This document shows positions 1 to 11,253 of a stretch of DNA of 64,000 bases, piece by piece; the stretch's first letter is position 1, and the number at the start of each line of letters is the position of its first letter. The position numbers were made by a program, and so were the translations under genes. The DNA comes from Gnetum montanum (lineage: Eukaryota; Streptophyta; Gnetopsida; Gnetales; Gnetaceae), in NCBI GenBank assembly GCA_015680685.1, contig MNCI01009312.1, positions 240,454 to 304,453 of the forward strand. The letters run 5' to 3'. The notes below the pieces were generated by a model. The model was given only the letters and a program-made list of their open reading frames with translations. It made no database searches and was not told where the DNA came from.

Positions 1-254
1 AAAGCGCAATCTTGGCGTTGGCAACAACAACACTTCTTTCTATCTCTCTCTTTCTCTCAAGCTGCCAACAAAGGCCTGATGTCATTGTAATAAGGTGTTC
101 ACCCTTGTTGTCATGAACACCAGTTTTGTCAAGTCTTGTAATAATGATCCGTTCACATGTCATCCCATTAGTTCCATTCCCCTCAATAATTCCATACCTT
201 CCCAATATTATTGTAAGGAACTCGAGGACGAGTTTTCATTCAGTCATGGGGGTA
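1..254 (+). mobile_element. E1: 3' internal end of an Athila-like LTR retrotransposon
   Basis: This is untranslated or decayed 3' internal sequence running up to a 3' LTR at 255. It ends in a polypurine tract, CATGGGGGTA (about 245-254), directly before the LTR start TGATGAG. The same stretch is recognisable on the minus strand of E5 (about 19663-19930), including the block GTTGTCATGAACAC and the CATTCAGTCATGGGGG tract, so the two are relatives. A 62-codon frame at 95-283 shares the peptide block NDPFTCHP with E5 (read as CNDDPFTCHP there), but no function is recognised. The rest of this element lies left of the window. Confidence 0.75.
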
Positions 255-1100
255 TGATGAGATGCGATATGCACAAGCCGTGATATCGCGGTCCACCACC
301 AAATCTATAAATAAGAGGCGGCACTCCACTCATTTCCCAATCCTGGCTAGAAGTAGCGAAGCTCTGGCAGTTTGATCACTCCAGAGTTAGATTAATTTCC
401 CATGTGCCCGCAGTAGGAGTCCTAGAGTGAACGACTCTTTATTCGAGCAACTTTGTACCTGAACACAAGTTGTGTACAACAATAAAGACGAACTTGATTG
501 GATAAACCTTGCAGTGCATGGATAGGATTTTAATTATTGTTATTTATTGCTTTCTTAGAATGCGGTACGAGTACGACTTGATTACGAGCATCTAAGGATG
601 TGTACGGCTAGTCAAGGAATCGGCTGCTCATCGCATGTGGTATGAGTACGATTTGATTATGAGTATTGAGACTACTTGGTAACCCAGTAGCGTATTCCAG
701 GATCTATGCTTGGTAATCCCAGTGGTAGTCCCAGTGTGTACGGCTAGTCAAGGAATCGGCTGCTCATCGCACTTAGGCTGGACGTGGGGTAAGTACGACT
801 TGGCTACGAGCACCTATGGGTGTGTACGGCTAGTCAAGGAATCGATTGCTTATCATACTTAGGCTAGTTAGGTGCCTCAGTACAACCACTTCGAGCATGT
901 GCATTACGTGTGGTGATCCTAGTAACAATTAGCGTTTGGTAGCCACAGTTGCATAGTTCAGGGTGTGTACGGTAAGTGGGAATGGATGCTGACGCTAGTT
1001 AATTTAGANGTTTAGGCATTTAGTCTGTGGAGTTCGACCGGATCGTGTGTGCTACACTCGTTTCGTATGGTTGAGTGTAGGGGTACCTCGCCACTCATCA
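255..1100 (+). repeat. 3' LTR of E1 (Athila-like family)
   Basis: The LTR begins TGATGAG and ends CACTCATCA, the inverted termini shared by all Athila-like LTRs in this window. A TATA box (CTATAAATA, about 305-313) lies just downstream of GATATCGCG palindromic motifs (264-292), and AATAAA near 480 is the likely poly(A) signal. Three imperfect copies of a block containing GTGTACGGCTAGTCAAGG occur near 599, 735 and 820; these are longer than in solo LTR E9. A single N at 1009 sits where E9 has about 170 extra bases, so it marks a collapsed gap. The LTR lies in another LTR (1101-1397). The right flank is ACATC; the left flank is outside the window. Confidence 0.85.
305..313 (+). promoter_or_regulatory. 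TATA box of the E1 LTR
   Basis: CTATAAATA is followed by AGAGGC, as in solo LTR E9 (37618-37626) and, inverted, in the E5 and E12 LTRs. It sits about 15-40 bases after the GATATCGCG motifs and upstream of AATAAA. This is the expected U3 promoter position. Confidence 0.7.
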
Positions 1101-1397
1101 ACATCATTGTAAAAGTTGTGGAATCCTTAAAACCACATTTTGAACTTGTTGGGACCATGTGGGGTTGAGTGTGTTTCTTATAAGACAACACTCCAAGTAG
1201 AGCCCAAACTTTGTAAAAGGTTGTGGTACCCTCTAAATCACATTTTTGAAGGAACAAAGTCCAAAGGTTGACAAGGATTCTACCCTCTGAGTGTGGACAT
1301 ACCCAAGTTGGAGAACCACATAAATTAATGTGTAGTCTTGGCTATCTTAGGGAACGTATTTAACCCCCCTGCTAAGTTCTCGATCCTCATAGAGCTT
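1101..1397 (+). repeat. E2: truncated LTR, 3' portion
   Basis: This stretch is homologous to 52180-52559 (E11). Shared blocks include CTTGTTGGGACC, a run reading about GTAAAGGTTGTGGTACCCT, and an end with AACCCCC, CTAAGTT and CTCGAT before CTCA. It carries about one and a half copies of the roughly 104-bp tandem unit that E11 has three times. Its 5' part is missing because E1 inserted at 1100. The AATTCACCCCC-like end recalls Copia (SIRE-type) LTRs, but no Copia enzyme is visible nearby, so the superfamily is uncertain. Confidence 0.65.
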
Positions 1398-1410
1398 AGA
1401 AAAAAGAAAG
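1398..1410 (+). promoter_or_regulatory. Possible tRNA-iMet primer-binding-site relic of E2
   Basis: ATAGAGCTTAG directly follows the E2 LTR end. It resembles the 3' part of the usual plant primer-binding site TGGTATCAGAGCTTAG, with the first bases decayed. It is assigned mainly by position. Confidence 0.4.
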
Positions 1411-1576
1411 CATACTCAATGCACCCCATCGCTAACTTCATTTGGGCACACCTAGAGAAACAAATTGTCATAGTTACCACTATTAGTACCATAACCTAAA
1501 AATTACTATGGAAATCCTTAAAGTGAAGCTTTTTGTTCATAGAACAACATTAAAAAGATTAAAATACATTCTACAA

Positions 1577-3470
1577 TGGCTGCACATTATGAGACAGTGT
1601 TAAAGAAGAAAAAACATTTTAACCTGCTTTTGTATAAAGAAGAGTAAGATATATGGGCTAAGGTTAGGATTTGGTATCATTACTTAGGTCTAACATTGGA
1701 AACAGAGTTGGTGAAGCAATGTCACAATGTAGAATTGAAAAGATCTAGCTTAACATCATTTATTGAGTTCATAGTGCTAAGAAATGATGCGATCGTTAAT
1801 AAATTCATCAAGATCTACAAAAAAAGTGGGTTTATTTATTAATATAGAAAGACCTAGAGGTTTTCTAGCATCTAGAAAAGGTTCTTCTCATATTTATTTT
1901 AGGTGGTGAAGACTAATTATGCTTTGAAAGAGGTAGTATTTCCCATATTAGAGTGCTTTGTAAATGAATATGAGTGAGAAAAAGCCTACATTGCCACCAC
2001 CATAAGGATTCTAATCTTACAACTAAAGATGCCATTCTTTAGTTTGATAGATATCATTACCTATCGAATAGTAGTCAAAGATAGAAAAAAATGCAATTTA
2101 GGGACCTCTACTAAGTCTAATTTATGGTGTAATGAAAAAAGGAAGATAGGTGGATGGGTGGCCAATTTTGAAGATGGAGATGAAGAGGTAGATACTATCA
2201 TACTATACAGTGTCTACTACTTACTTCTCTTATGATTGCAGTCTTCCTACTTTTGTTAAGGTATTCAATAATTCAAGTCTTATGGATGTCACCATGATAG
2301 TAAAGAATAAGAATAAGGAGTTGGTTTCACAGTTGTTTCTTAAAGCTTTTTCCAAGCCTAATAAATAGCCATGAAGATTTCAAAGATAAAGTAGTTTGTT
2401 GATGTCCAATTTAAGGGGACAAAGTAAGATTGAGTTTGATGAATTATCTCCATCCATGGTACACATGATGATGTAACACTATAGTTTTAAGAATAAGATT
2501 TTTCATTTAGAGACAACCATTAATTTCTTTAAGGCATTAGTAGAAAAATGTCCTATGGAGAAAACATTGTACAATAAAGCCACATGGAAAGATTTGGAAG
2601 ATTCAAATATAGATGAATTTTTAGTAGCAATTAGAGGCATGGTAAATAAAGACCTGAACTAACTCTTGAAAGTAAACTCTATTGTGATAAGTAATGATTT
2701 GTTGTATGATTTGATGTATATAAATTACACCATGGTGGATTATTATTTCAGAGTAGAAGCCTATGGTACAATTCTAAGAAATAATAAGAAGGTCTTTGAT
2801 GTTGATTTAGCACAAAATGAAGTGTTGAATAAAGACTTGATATTTGCTTATGAAAAAAAGAAAAATATGCCAAAGAATTTTCAAAGTTTAAGAAAGATGT
2901 TAAAGGTGCATTGGAATTTATAAGGAAACAATCATAAGAATTAGTTACACTAAAACAAACAAGGGATACCATAAATTCTAGTATCGAGGAGGAGTGTGCA
3001 AGAAGAATAGAAGAATTAATGGTGATAAACATGAATTTAGAGGATGACAAGTTGACAATGCAAAATGAGATCTTTGAACTTTATGAAGAGATTGGCTTTA
3101 TACCAAACTATATGAAGGATCTTATTGTTCAAAAGAATAATTTATCAAAGACCTTTAACATAGAGTAGAAGAATGTAGAGGTCATAGTGAGTAGTTTGTA
3201 GAAATAGGTTGTAATTGATAGCTTTATAGTTTATTATACAAGGTTATCAAAATTTACCTTAGGAAAGGGATATGAGCTTTAGTTTGATTCCACTATCACT
3301 CTTACATGATTTTAATGAAGTTCAAGTGGAGATGATAAAGATGTCTACTAAAATTAAAGTTAAAGAACTGGCTCAAGATGTTTCCTTGCCATCTTCTAAA
3401 ACTCTTGCAATCCTTGAGGAATCCATGGTGAATGATTCTACACTAGAACCACAGTCTAAATCATTATGAA
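1577..3470 (+). pseudogene. Decayed, unrecognised coding block inside E2
   Basis: A weak plus-strand coding trace begins at ATGGCTGCACAT (1577) and passes through short open stretches at 2029-2235, 2666-2923 and 3272-3469, separated by stops and frame changes. The predicted peptide is rich in Lys, Glu and Ile. The 2900-3170 part reads like an alpha-helical or coiled-coil segment (RIEELMVINMNLEDDK, LTMQNEIFELYEEI). No zinc knuckle, protease, reverse transcriptase or integrase motif was found. By position, after an LTR and a primer-site relic, it should be a retroelement gag or accessory protein, but it matches no family I recognise. It could equally be a captured host gene fragment. Confidence 0.35.
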
Positions 3471-4909
3471 ATATTGTTGACAATGTTATGAGTGCAAATA
3501 TAGGCTATTTTATTAATTGATAATTCTAGTTATTTATTTTCATTGTTTGTATTAACATTGCTATAATTTATTTTATTTGATGATGAAGTTATTTAAACTT
3601 TAATTTATAATGATAAGCATGTGTTTCTTTATAGTAGTTTAAAATTTAATTATGTTGTAATATATTTTAAATGAGATACCTACCCTTGACATCTTTAGTT
3701 ATTTTTTTCTTGCATTTTAAGAATCATTAAAAATAATCAAAATAATTTACCACATTCAATAAAGAAAATAAATATTGCTCACTATCATATTATGTTAATG
3801 TTTATATTGGCTTTACTAGTTAGAGATTGAATTGGTAATTTCTTGGACCTTATGGTGCTCATTTTTTAAATTCATTTTTCTAATAGAAATTCCACTTTAG
3901 AGCATTATCCCATACCATTGGTTGTGCCTATAAATCTCTAATTCACATGATATCATGGAGTTTGATAATAATGTAGTGTTTCTATTATTACTTATTTTAT
4001 GGATGTCATGGATTTGGTTTTTAATAGTAAAGCAACATTATTAATTTTCATGTTAAGCTTAACATGCTAGTTAGTATTTATATTTGGTCACATCATGAGT
4101 ATATGTATACATCGTTACACTATACAACACCATCTATGATGGTTTATCTTATACAACCTAAAGTTTAAAGTTAGATATAGATAATTATATTTCTTAACCA
4201 ATGTTAATTATTTATTATGTTTATTTGCTCTTTGGACATGATGGTTTCATTATATTTATATAAGCATTGATTTTAATTTCTAATAAAATACAATACAACA
4301 CAACACACAATACACCAATGGAAACACTTAGTTTAATAGCATTTTTCTTTGTTACATTCATTGCTTATATCTTAGGTATAATATATATAACACCATGGGT
4401 TATATAATAGTCATAGTATATGTTTATTTTAATTCTAATAGTCATAAAAATATTTTAATATCTTTAACTTATTAATCTAAACATTACAAAATTTAACAAT
4501 ATCTTATACAAAGCATTTTCTTTCTAATATGTTGGAAATCATTATTATCTATATATCTCACTCTTTACAAGCATTAGTTTTTTAAATTATGACATTACTT
4601 ATATGTTGGGATATGGTATAGTTTTTATACCTATTGTTATTAAACCTATCATCTATGAGTGTTCAATATTCTATTTTTTATAGTATTTAATGTACCAATG
4701 CACTTAACCCTTCTTCAAGGTCAATTATTATCTTAAATTTTTATTTTTCCCTTTTTACAAATAGCAAACTAGGAGAAGAGAGAGAATTGAAGTTAAAGGA
4801 GTCATAAGCTTAGGGGGAGCTTAAGAATTTCCATGAGGTTATTATTTAAATTTCAATTTGGTTTTCACTATTGTAGTTTATATGTGTGTTTAGTCATCTT
4901 CAAGAAGGG
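3471..4909. other. AT-rich non-coding stretch
   Basis: No coding frame or RNA gene is seen. Near 4800-4815 the run CTTAGGGGGAGCTT resembles a polypurine tract of a Copia-type element, possibly the 3' end of E2, but no matching 3' LTR follows because E3 begins at 4910. The stretch has many short A/T runs and no clear tandem repeat. Confidence 0.4.
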
Positions 4910-5865
4910 TGATGAGCATCAATGTGTTGCATTGATGGGCCCCTGTTAACATGGCTTTATCTATGGGGCCTCATTTACGTGGTGTTGTCCCATTGATGGG
5001 CTACATTGATGTAGCATTTGCTACATTGACAAGGCCTCATTGATGTAGCCTTAGATCAAAAACTATAAATGTGAGCTCCTAGCCATGTTTATGGGCATCA
5101 AATTCATAGTAGTAGCAGAGCTCTTGTAGTTTGTCTATTTGAAAGTTAGAATATTTTTCCCGAGTGCTTGTAGCAGGAGTTATTGAGTGTATAGATCTTT
5201 ACTTGAGCACTATTGTACCTGAACCACACTAGTGTGTATGACAATAAAGATGAGCTTCTTGATAAACCTTGCAACATTCTAGATAGCTTAAATGTTTTAT
5301 TTATTCATTCATTGTTTTTATTAAATATTTAATCAATTAAGCTAAATTAGAATTTAATCAATTAAGCTCAATTAGACTTTAATCAATTAAGCTAAATAGA
5401 TTAAGTACATAAGTACAACTGCTTCAAGAATAAACATGTATTTGCTTGGTAATCCCAACAACATTATTGCTTGGTGCATCTAGTAGCATGGCACTGGTAA
5501 CCCAACAGTGGATACGTAGGTTCAAGACGTGTACGAAAAGTGGGATTGGATGCTTATGTTGAGAATAGCTAGAGACCAGTTAGTTAGTTAAATAAAATTA
5601 GTTATTAAATTACTTTATCTCTCTCTTCAAGCACCAAAGAACATAAAACATAAAAGGGCAAAAATCATATGCCTTAATTACACTTAACCATACCTTTAAA
5701 GTTCACAAGTGTAATAGGGAATATAATGAATGAACTTAAGGCAAGATTCACTTCCTAGAAGACTAGTGCATCAGAAACTAGAGAGTCCATGGAATTCAAC
5801 CAGATTATGCATGAATGCTTTGTGATTCATATGGTTGGGCATAGAGGTACCTTTATCACTCATCA
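4910..5865 (+). repeat. 5' LTR of E3 (Athila-like)
   Basis: The LTR runs from TGATGAGCATC to TATCACTCATCA and is followed immediately by an Asp-type primer-binding site. The U3 start (4910-5045) carries repeated CATTGATG and CATCAATG motifs instead of the GATATCGC motifs of E1, E5, E9 and E12. CTATAAAT near 5063 is the TATA box and AATAAAGATGAGC near 5243 is the poly(A) region. The left flank is AAGGG. The partner 3' LTR is missing from the window, removed or displaced when E4 inserted and a later deletion occurred. Confidence 0.85.
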
Positions 5866-5886
5866 TTAGCACCGTTGTTGGGGACT
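5866..5886 (+). promoter_or_regulatory. Primer-binding site of E3 (tRNA-Asp type)
   Basis: TTAGCACCGTTGTTGGGGAC directly abuts the LTR. It matches the Athila-type site TGGCGCCGTTGCCGGGGA with C-to-T and G-to-A changes, and fixes E3 as plus-oriented. Confidence 0.8.
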
Positions 5887-6039
5887 CTATTTGTTGAAAT
5901 GTGCGCTATCTAGGTTTAGGCGATATTATTAATATCATTGGACAAACCCTAAGGTCAACATCATTCCCAAATAACATAACTATAAGAGCACACTGATATT
6001 TTATTATTTGCAAACTGTCTTCTTCTCACAGGTGAAATG

Positions 6040-7840
6040 ATACAAAGTTGCTAGTTCCATAAGAGTGCAAAGTGGTATATACTCATCCAGATGAGTATGT
6101 GTTGGACTTCACCTTCATCCTACATTAGGATGAGTAACTATGATGGCGTGATATGGAGGGCGACATCATAATGCCCCTCAATTGATCTATGCCCGTGATG
6201 CTACTTCAAACTCTTAAGAAGTTAGGCATTCACAATCTTCAAGAAGAATATGTTGTGTAAGACTACGACTACCATCCCACTAAAACACAACATAGGTGAG
6301 ATCAACATTAGGAGAGGCATCATGAGGTTGTAAAGGGAAAATAGTTCACTAATCCCTTGTTCCTACTAAACCAAGATGACAATGAGAACCCTACCTTTGA
6401 GGGTTCTCAGCATGAAGATTCTCTATCCTTTGTTACTAGTGATGAGGGCGTGACCTTAAATCTATAGTCTATAATCCATAATTTAGGTTCAAGGAAAGAT
6501 GGTAGTCAAGGTAAGGGATTGAACAAACATCAAGATGATATGAAAAATAATGAATGTGGCCATGATGCCCAAGGAGGAGTTGGTAGATTTCATGGTGGAT
6601 GTAGTCCTCCTTCCTCTTCCCCCTCATCATCTACATTTGCTTCTTCTTCCTCTTCTTATTCTGAAAGATGCCATAGAAGAAACAACCGTAATGGAGGTGA
6701 GCATCGAGGCAATAATACTAATCACCATGCCCATAATAATCAAAGAGGTAACCAAGGACATCATTGGTGACAACAAAATTATGATGATGATGAGCCTTTG
6801 TTAGCAACTTGAAGCATGCTTAACATTGTAGAGGTAGTTAAGATCCCAACTAGGCATGTGAAGGATAGTCGGATCAAGCACTTTGACATGAACACTATCC
6901 CAAGACTTGAGGGGAGATATAACTCTAATCTGTAGACATATCTACAAGCTTTCCATGATGCTTGTGCCTTACAGAACATTGAAAATGATTGGAAAAAATT
7001 CAAGCTATTCTCCAAGACACTCATTAAAGAAGCTGAAAGCTAGTACTGGTCCTTAGTGCTGGAACCTATTTGCTGATGGAGTACAATGCTTGAGCTATTC
7101 AATAATAAATACTAGACATACTCCAGAGTGTCTAATTTGAGAAGGAAAATCCAAGGTTGGAAATAGGAAATACATGAACCCTTGGATGCTTCCATGGGTA
7201 GATACTATTCTCTTTTACATTAATGCCCTAGCCATGGTTGTTCTCAAAGGAAACAACTCCACCACATCATAGATGGGCTCAGAGTAGAAACTAGAAGAAC
7301 TCTTGGGGTTTATGCCCATGGGAGATTATGCAAATTAAGAGCTCATTAGATACAAAGGTTGATAGAATAGGTTGCAAAAGAAGAAGGGGAGTTGCAAAAA
7401 TAGGAAAGTGCAGAAGAATATAATAGGGTTCCTTCCATCAAATAAAGGGAGGTCTAATTTTGTGACGAGGAGGAGTCACCACTCAATGAAGTGGTGAACA
7501 AGAAAACTTTGCCCATCCGAAAATCTATTTTTGATATTTTAGTAAAGGTTAACAAATTATGGGACTCTTTGAATGAAAACTTCCAAACTACTATGAAGAT
7601 TGTTGAAGAATCCAAAGAGAAAAATAATGATCATAACCATAAGATGTCGAAAGAAGCTAAATGTGCCTACTAAAGAGGAAAGGGCAAAGCTGCTGCTATA
7701 GAAGAAGTTGTGGAGATAGACTTTGATGATGAAATTGGTTGTGAAATTTGTTAATATGAAGATCCTAAGGGATGTTGCCTTGTGGTGTCACACTTACAAG
7801 AGTCTAGGATGTAGACATTGAATCCTTGACTAACATGGAG
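6040..7840 (+). pseudogene. gag pseudogene of E3
   Basis: The frame is heavily broken but homologous block by block to the gags of E4 and E5. It has an N-terminal segment (6060-6260), an Asn/His-rich low-complexity segment with Ser runs (6519-6770), a matrix-like block whose nucleotides match the E5 segment FEGGYNTDP (6890-6940), and a helical segment (7491-7673). A zinc knuckle is decayed (7730-7790, reading GCEIC-stop-YEDPKGCC). In family members this knuckle has the C-x2-C-x3-H-x3-C pattern; here His is replaced and a stop interrupts it. A proline/glutamine-rich tail follows (7850-8150). Confidence 0.75.
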
Positions 7841-8489
7841 GCACCTAGATGATTGCCTTATCCTCAAGGTAATCCAAGGCAGTTCCACCAGTAACAATAG
7901 GCTTACTATCCAAGTGGAGCTTCACCACAAGCATATGAACAATATCAATAGTAGCACCAACCACAATCATGGAAATGCCACCACCAAGGTAGTAGTACCC
8001 TTATAGGAAACCAGATCTATATGAGTAGTATGTTTAGCAACCTATTTCTCCAAGAAGTTTTGCAAGCCACACCTCATTTCAGCATCACTATTACCCTCTA
8101 GGGGAACACCATTGAAATCATTTCAGCATCACCATCAAACTTTTTCACCATATACTTGAGGGGAAAATCCATATCCTTACCATCTTCCATATCCATCTAC
8201 ACACATCCCTTTGCCCTCAACCTAGTTACCTCCTGTTTTGTCCATGCAGGGAAAAATTCCTTCATAGCCATAGCAAAAAAATGCTATGAGGGTTGTACAT
8301 TCACAACTAACTTTCTAGCTAAGTGGTTTAGAAAATTGATATAGGAAATATCCAATTTTTTTAGCCCAATAGTCCTTCTAAACCCTTACAACCTAATCTG
8401 GCTAGTCACCCTATATCTCCAACACCCTCATCCTCTGCATCAAATACATTTGAGTACCCTTCAAACCAAGTACCACCTTAGATTCTCAT

Positions 8490-8875
8490 TGTAATGCTAA
8501 CTCATGCTATTTCTAATTGGATGAAGGCTGGCAATCTTCCCATGAAAATATTTGATCTAAGAAGTCCTCTTATTTACTTGTAGATTACTGAACATTAGCC
8601 ATGAAAGGCTCTTCTTCATTCTAGATCTAGTATTAATCTCATCTCCCATGACATGTACAAGGCATGGAACCTACCACCTCTTAAGAAGAGCAACATTCAT
8701 TTAGATTTGGTGGATCAATTAATCACTATCCCTTTGGGATTAGTGGAGAACATTGTGACTACAATTAGTGGATGGTCCTATCTTGCTAATTTGTTGGTGA
8801 TTAAGATAGAAAATTGCAAAGGTGACTTCCCCATCATTATGGGAAGGGCATGGTTAAACACGGTTGATGTGTGAA
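8490..8875 (+). pseudogene. Aspartic protease region of E3
   Basis: The frame reads an approach segment (ISNWMKAGNLP) and then the catalytic neighbourhood. In E5 the active site is LLDSGS; here the equivalent LLHSRS has lost the catalytic Asp. It then continues openly (8653-8874) with NLPPLKKS, IPLGLVE, GDFPIIMGRAW. The MGRAW block is the usual C-terminal flap-side motif of retropepsin-like domains. It lies between gag and reverse transcriptase as expected. Confidence 0.75.
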
Positions 8876-9539
8876 TGGGCATCAGAGACCTCTCCTTGGA
8901 AATCTCCAAGGAAAATGAATTTGGAAGGCTAGAGAAGAAACATGTTCCATGCATTGCATACAACAATAGTGGGTGCAATTACATGTAGAAAATTTGGTCC
9001 ATCAAAAGTACATTCCTCAAAGCTTGCAATTAGTGTGCACATGAAATAGATATTTAAAGGTTCCTATATGTAGTAGCCACAAAACAAGAGGGCATCCAAT
9101 GATTAACAACTAACTCTAACAATAGCACACTATGCATGGAACCTATTAAGCACCTACCATGCTCCTATGTTGAAAGCATGGATGAACTTGAGTGAGTTCA
9201 TCACCAAATCTTCGACGATGAAGATGATGATACTTATTGGGAAGAGTTGGAAATCCCTGATAATTTCAAGTAAGAGCCCCTAGAGTTAAAAACTCTACCA
9301 GTTGGCATGGAATATGCTTTTTTAAGCAATGGTAAGCTAGTCATAATCAATGCAAATATTACTCCAGAACAAAAGGACAAGCTATTGCAAGTTGTCAAAA
9401 GGTGGTTAATAGCATTCTCTTGGTCACATCTTGAACTTACAGGAATCAATCCAAGGATATGCTAACATCACATCTACATTGACCTGGCCATGAAGCCAAG
9501 AAGGGAGCCACAAAGGCAGTTGAATCTCAAACTGAAGCA

Positions 9540-10140
9540 AATGATCAAGGAGGAAATAGAACAACTCCTTAAGGTAGGATTCATCTATCTCATCATGGAT
9601 AGTGAGTGGGTTAGCCCACTCATAATTGTGCCAAAGAAAGATGGTAAGTGACGGGTTTTCATGGACTTCAAGCTATTAAACATGGCAACATTTAAAGATC
9701 ATTTTCCAGTACCATTTGTGGATAAAGTATTGGATACTAGCTCTAGGCATTACTAGTATAGCTTCTTGGATGGTTATAGTTGCTATAACCAAATCCAAAT
9801 TGCGCTAGAAGATCAGGCCGAGATAACATTCACAAGTTCATGGGGGACTTTTGCATATTGTAAGATGTCATTTGGTTTGTGCAATGTCCTTGCAACATTT
9901 CAACACCTGGTCCTTAGTATTTTTCAATAGCAAATTGTTAGTTGGGTAGAAGTCTTCATGGATGACTTCTCTACCTATGGGGTTACATTTGAGCAAGCAC
10001 TAGCCTGCCTTGAGTAGGTACTAAAAAGATGTATTGAAATAAACCTTAGGCTCAATCAATAGAAAAGCCATTTAATGGTCCAAGAAGGCATAGTATTGGG
10101 GCGCAGAATTACTTAGGTAGGGATTGAGATAGACCTTAAA
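9540..10140 (+). pseudogene. Reverse transcriptase of E3
   Basis: One frame can be followed from 9541 to about 10130 without a frameshift but with stops. Visible motifs are SEWVSPLIIVPKKDGK (9601), KDHFPVPF, YSFLDGYSCYNQI (about 9756), WGTFAYCKMSFGLCN, and the catalytic box VFMDDFS (9952-9972) with both Asp residues kept. EGIVLG follows near 10090. Stops at about 9650, 9754, 9928 and 10015 sit where relatives carry Trp, Tyr or Gln. The domain order and PFVDKVL style point to the Athila lineage. Confidence 0.85.
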
Positions 10141-10149
10141 AAGATAAAG

Positions 10150-10680
10150 GTCATTCTTTGGATACACTAGCTACTATCAGTGATTCATAGAGAATTTCTC
10201 TAAGATTGCAAAGTCATTGGTTGAGTTTATAAAGAAAGATGCTCTGTTCATCTAGATCAAGAAGTGTGAACATGCATTCCAACTACTAAAGGAAAAACTT
10301 GTAGAGACTCCAATTCTATAAGCACTAGACTAGTCCAAACCATTTCACATAATGATAGATGCATCTAATTATGCCTTGGGAGCTATGGTTATGTAGTTGG
10401 ATGATAAAAAACATCCATATTACATTAATTGCACAACCAAAGCATTATGAGTGCACAATTGAATTACACCACAACTGAGAATGAATTAATGGTAGTGGTG
10501 TATGCCCTTGAAAAGTTCAGGCACCATGTGCTTGGTTATAAAATATTTGTGCATCAAGAAGTAGTGGTGCCATTTACTTCTTGATGAACAAGTTGACGAT
10601 GAGCTCCCGTATCATATGGTGGCTCATGATCTTACAAGAATTCAATATCATAATGGTAGATTGAAAAGGAACTAAGAATG
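10150..10680 (+). pseudogene. RNase H and connection domain of E3
   Basis: Frame-shifted pieces match the sister reading: thumb/connection (AFQLLKEKL-like at 10270), DASNYALGA-like (10350-10385), LNYTTTENELMVVVYALEKF (10460-10520), and an end VVVDHLSQLR (10680). These are the usual RNase H landmarks of gypsy polyproteins. The stretch has several frameshifts and a scrambled active-site neighbourhood, so it is non-functional. Confidence 0.7.
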
Positions 10681-11253
10681 TGGTTGTTGACCACCTCTCT
10701 CAATTAAGATGGGATAATAAAGAGGAGGAGAGTCCACACTTTGATCAATTTCCAAATGAACTCCTCTTTACAGGAGCAATAAATGACCAAGTTCCCACTA
10801 AATCAAAATGGTATGTTGGCATCCTCACTTACCTTCTCACTCAGAAGATACCACAAGATCTAGACTTTAGGAAGAAACAACAATTCCTTCATAAGGCAAA
10901 GTACTTCATGGAAATCAACAAACATCTTTACAAGGTGTGTGTTGATGGCTTGGTTTGATAGTATGTCCCTAATGTGGATCAATTGCATGTTTCCCAAGAT
11001 GCTCATGAAGGTCTTTGTGAAAGCAACTATGCAAGGAGATGCATGGCCATAAAGATCCTGATGGTAGGATACTGCTAGCCTAAAATCTATAGTGATGTCC
11101 ACCAATTTGTTTGATCTTGTGGGTGTTATCAAAGAGATGGTGGGATGACCGCTCAAATGGAGGGTCCTCAATAGTGGATTTAGCTACTAAATCCCTTTGA
11201 CATATGGGGCATAGACTTCATGGGTCCCATCACATCCATGTCCAATGGAAAGG
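10680..11253 (+). pseudogene. Integrase N-terminal part of E3, cut by E4
   Basis: An open stretch (10680-10958) covers the linker and start of integrase (KWYVGILTYLLT, FLHKAKYFMEI). It is followed by the HHCC zinc segment (HEGLCGSNYARRC, then RSCGCYQRDGG) and the core start IWGIDFMGPITSMSNGK. The sequence then changes at 11254 to the E4 LTR. The corresponding E4 sequence continues SNGKAYIII, so the break is an insertion, not the natural end. Confidence 0.8.

Larger units (their letters stand above)
5866..11253 (+). mobile_element. E3: Athila-like gypsy element, internal region, truncated in integrase
   Basis: In order it holds a primer-binding site, gag (about 6040-7840), protease (8490-8875), reverse transcriptase (9540-10140), RNase H (10150-10680) and the integrase N-terminus plus the start of its core (10680-11253). 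This is the gag-pol order of Ty3/gypsy. The reverse transcriptase signatures (FLDGYS, FGLCN, FMDDFS) and a DHLSQL RNase H end match the Athila lineage. E4 interrupts the integrase after the peptide MGPITSMSNGK. The remainder of E3 is not found to the right of E4, so it was deleted. Every domain has in-frame stops, so the element is dead. Confidence 0.88.

Noticed and set aside
95-283. Small conserved gene shared by E1 and E5 (FTLVVMNT)
   Set aside because: The peptide match could simply reflect shared nucleotide sequence in the 3' untranslated region, and flanking frames are closed. It was kept as a note only.
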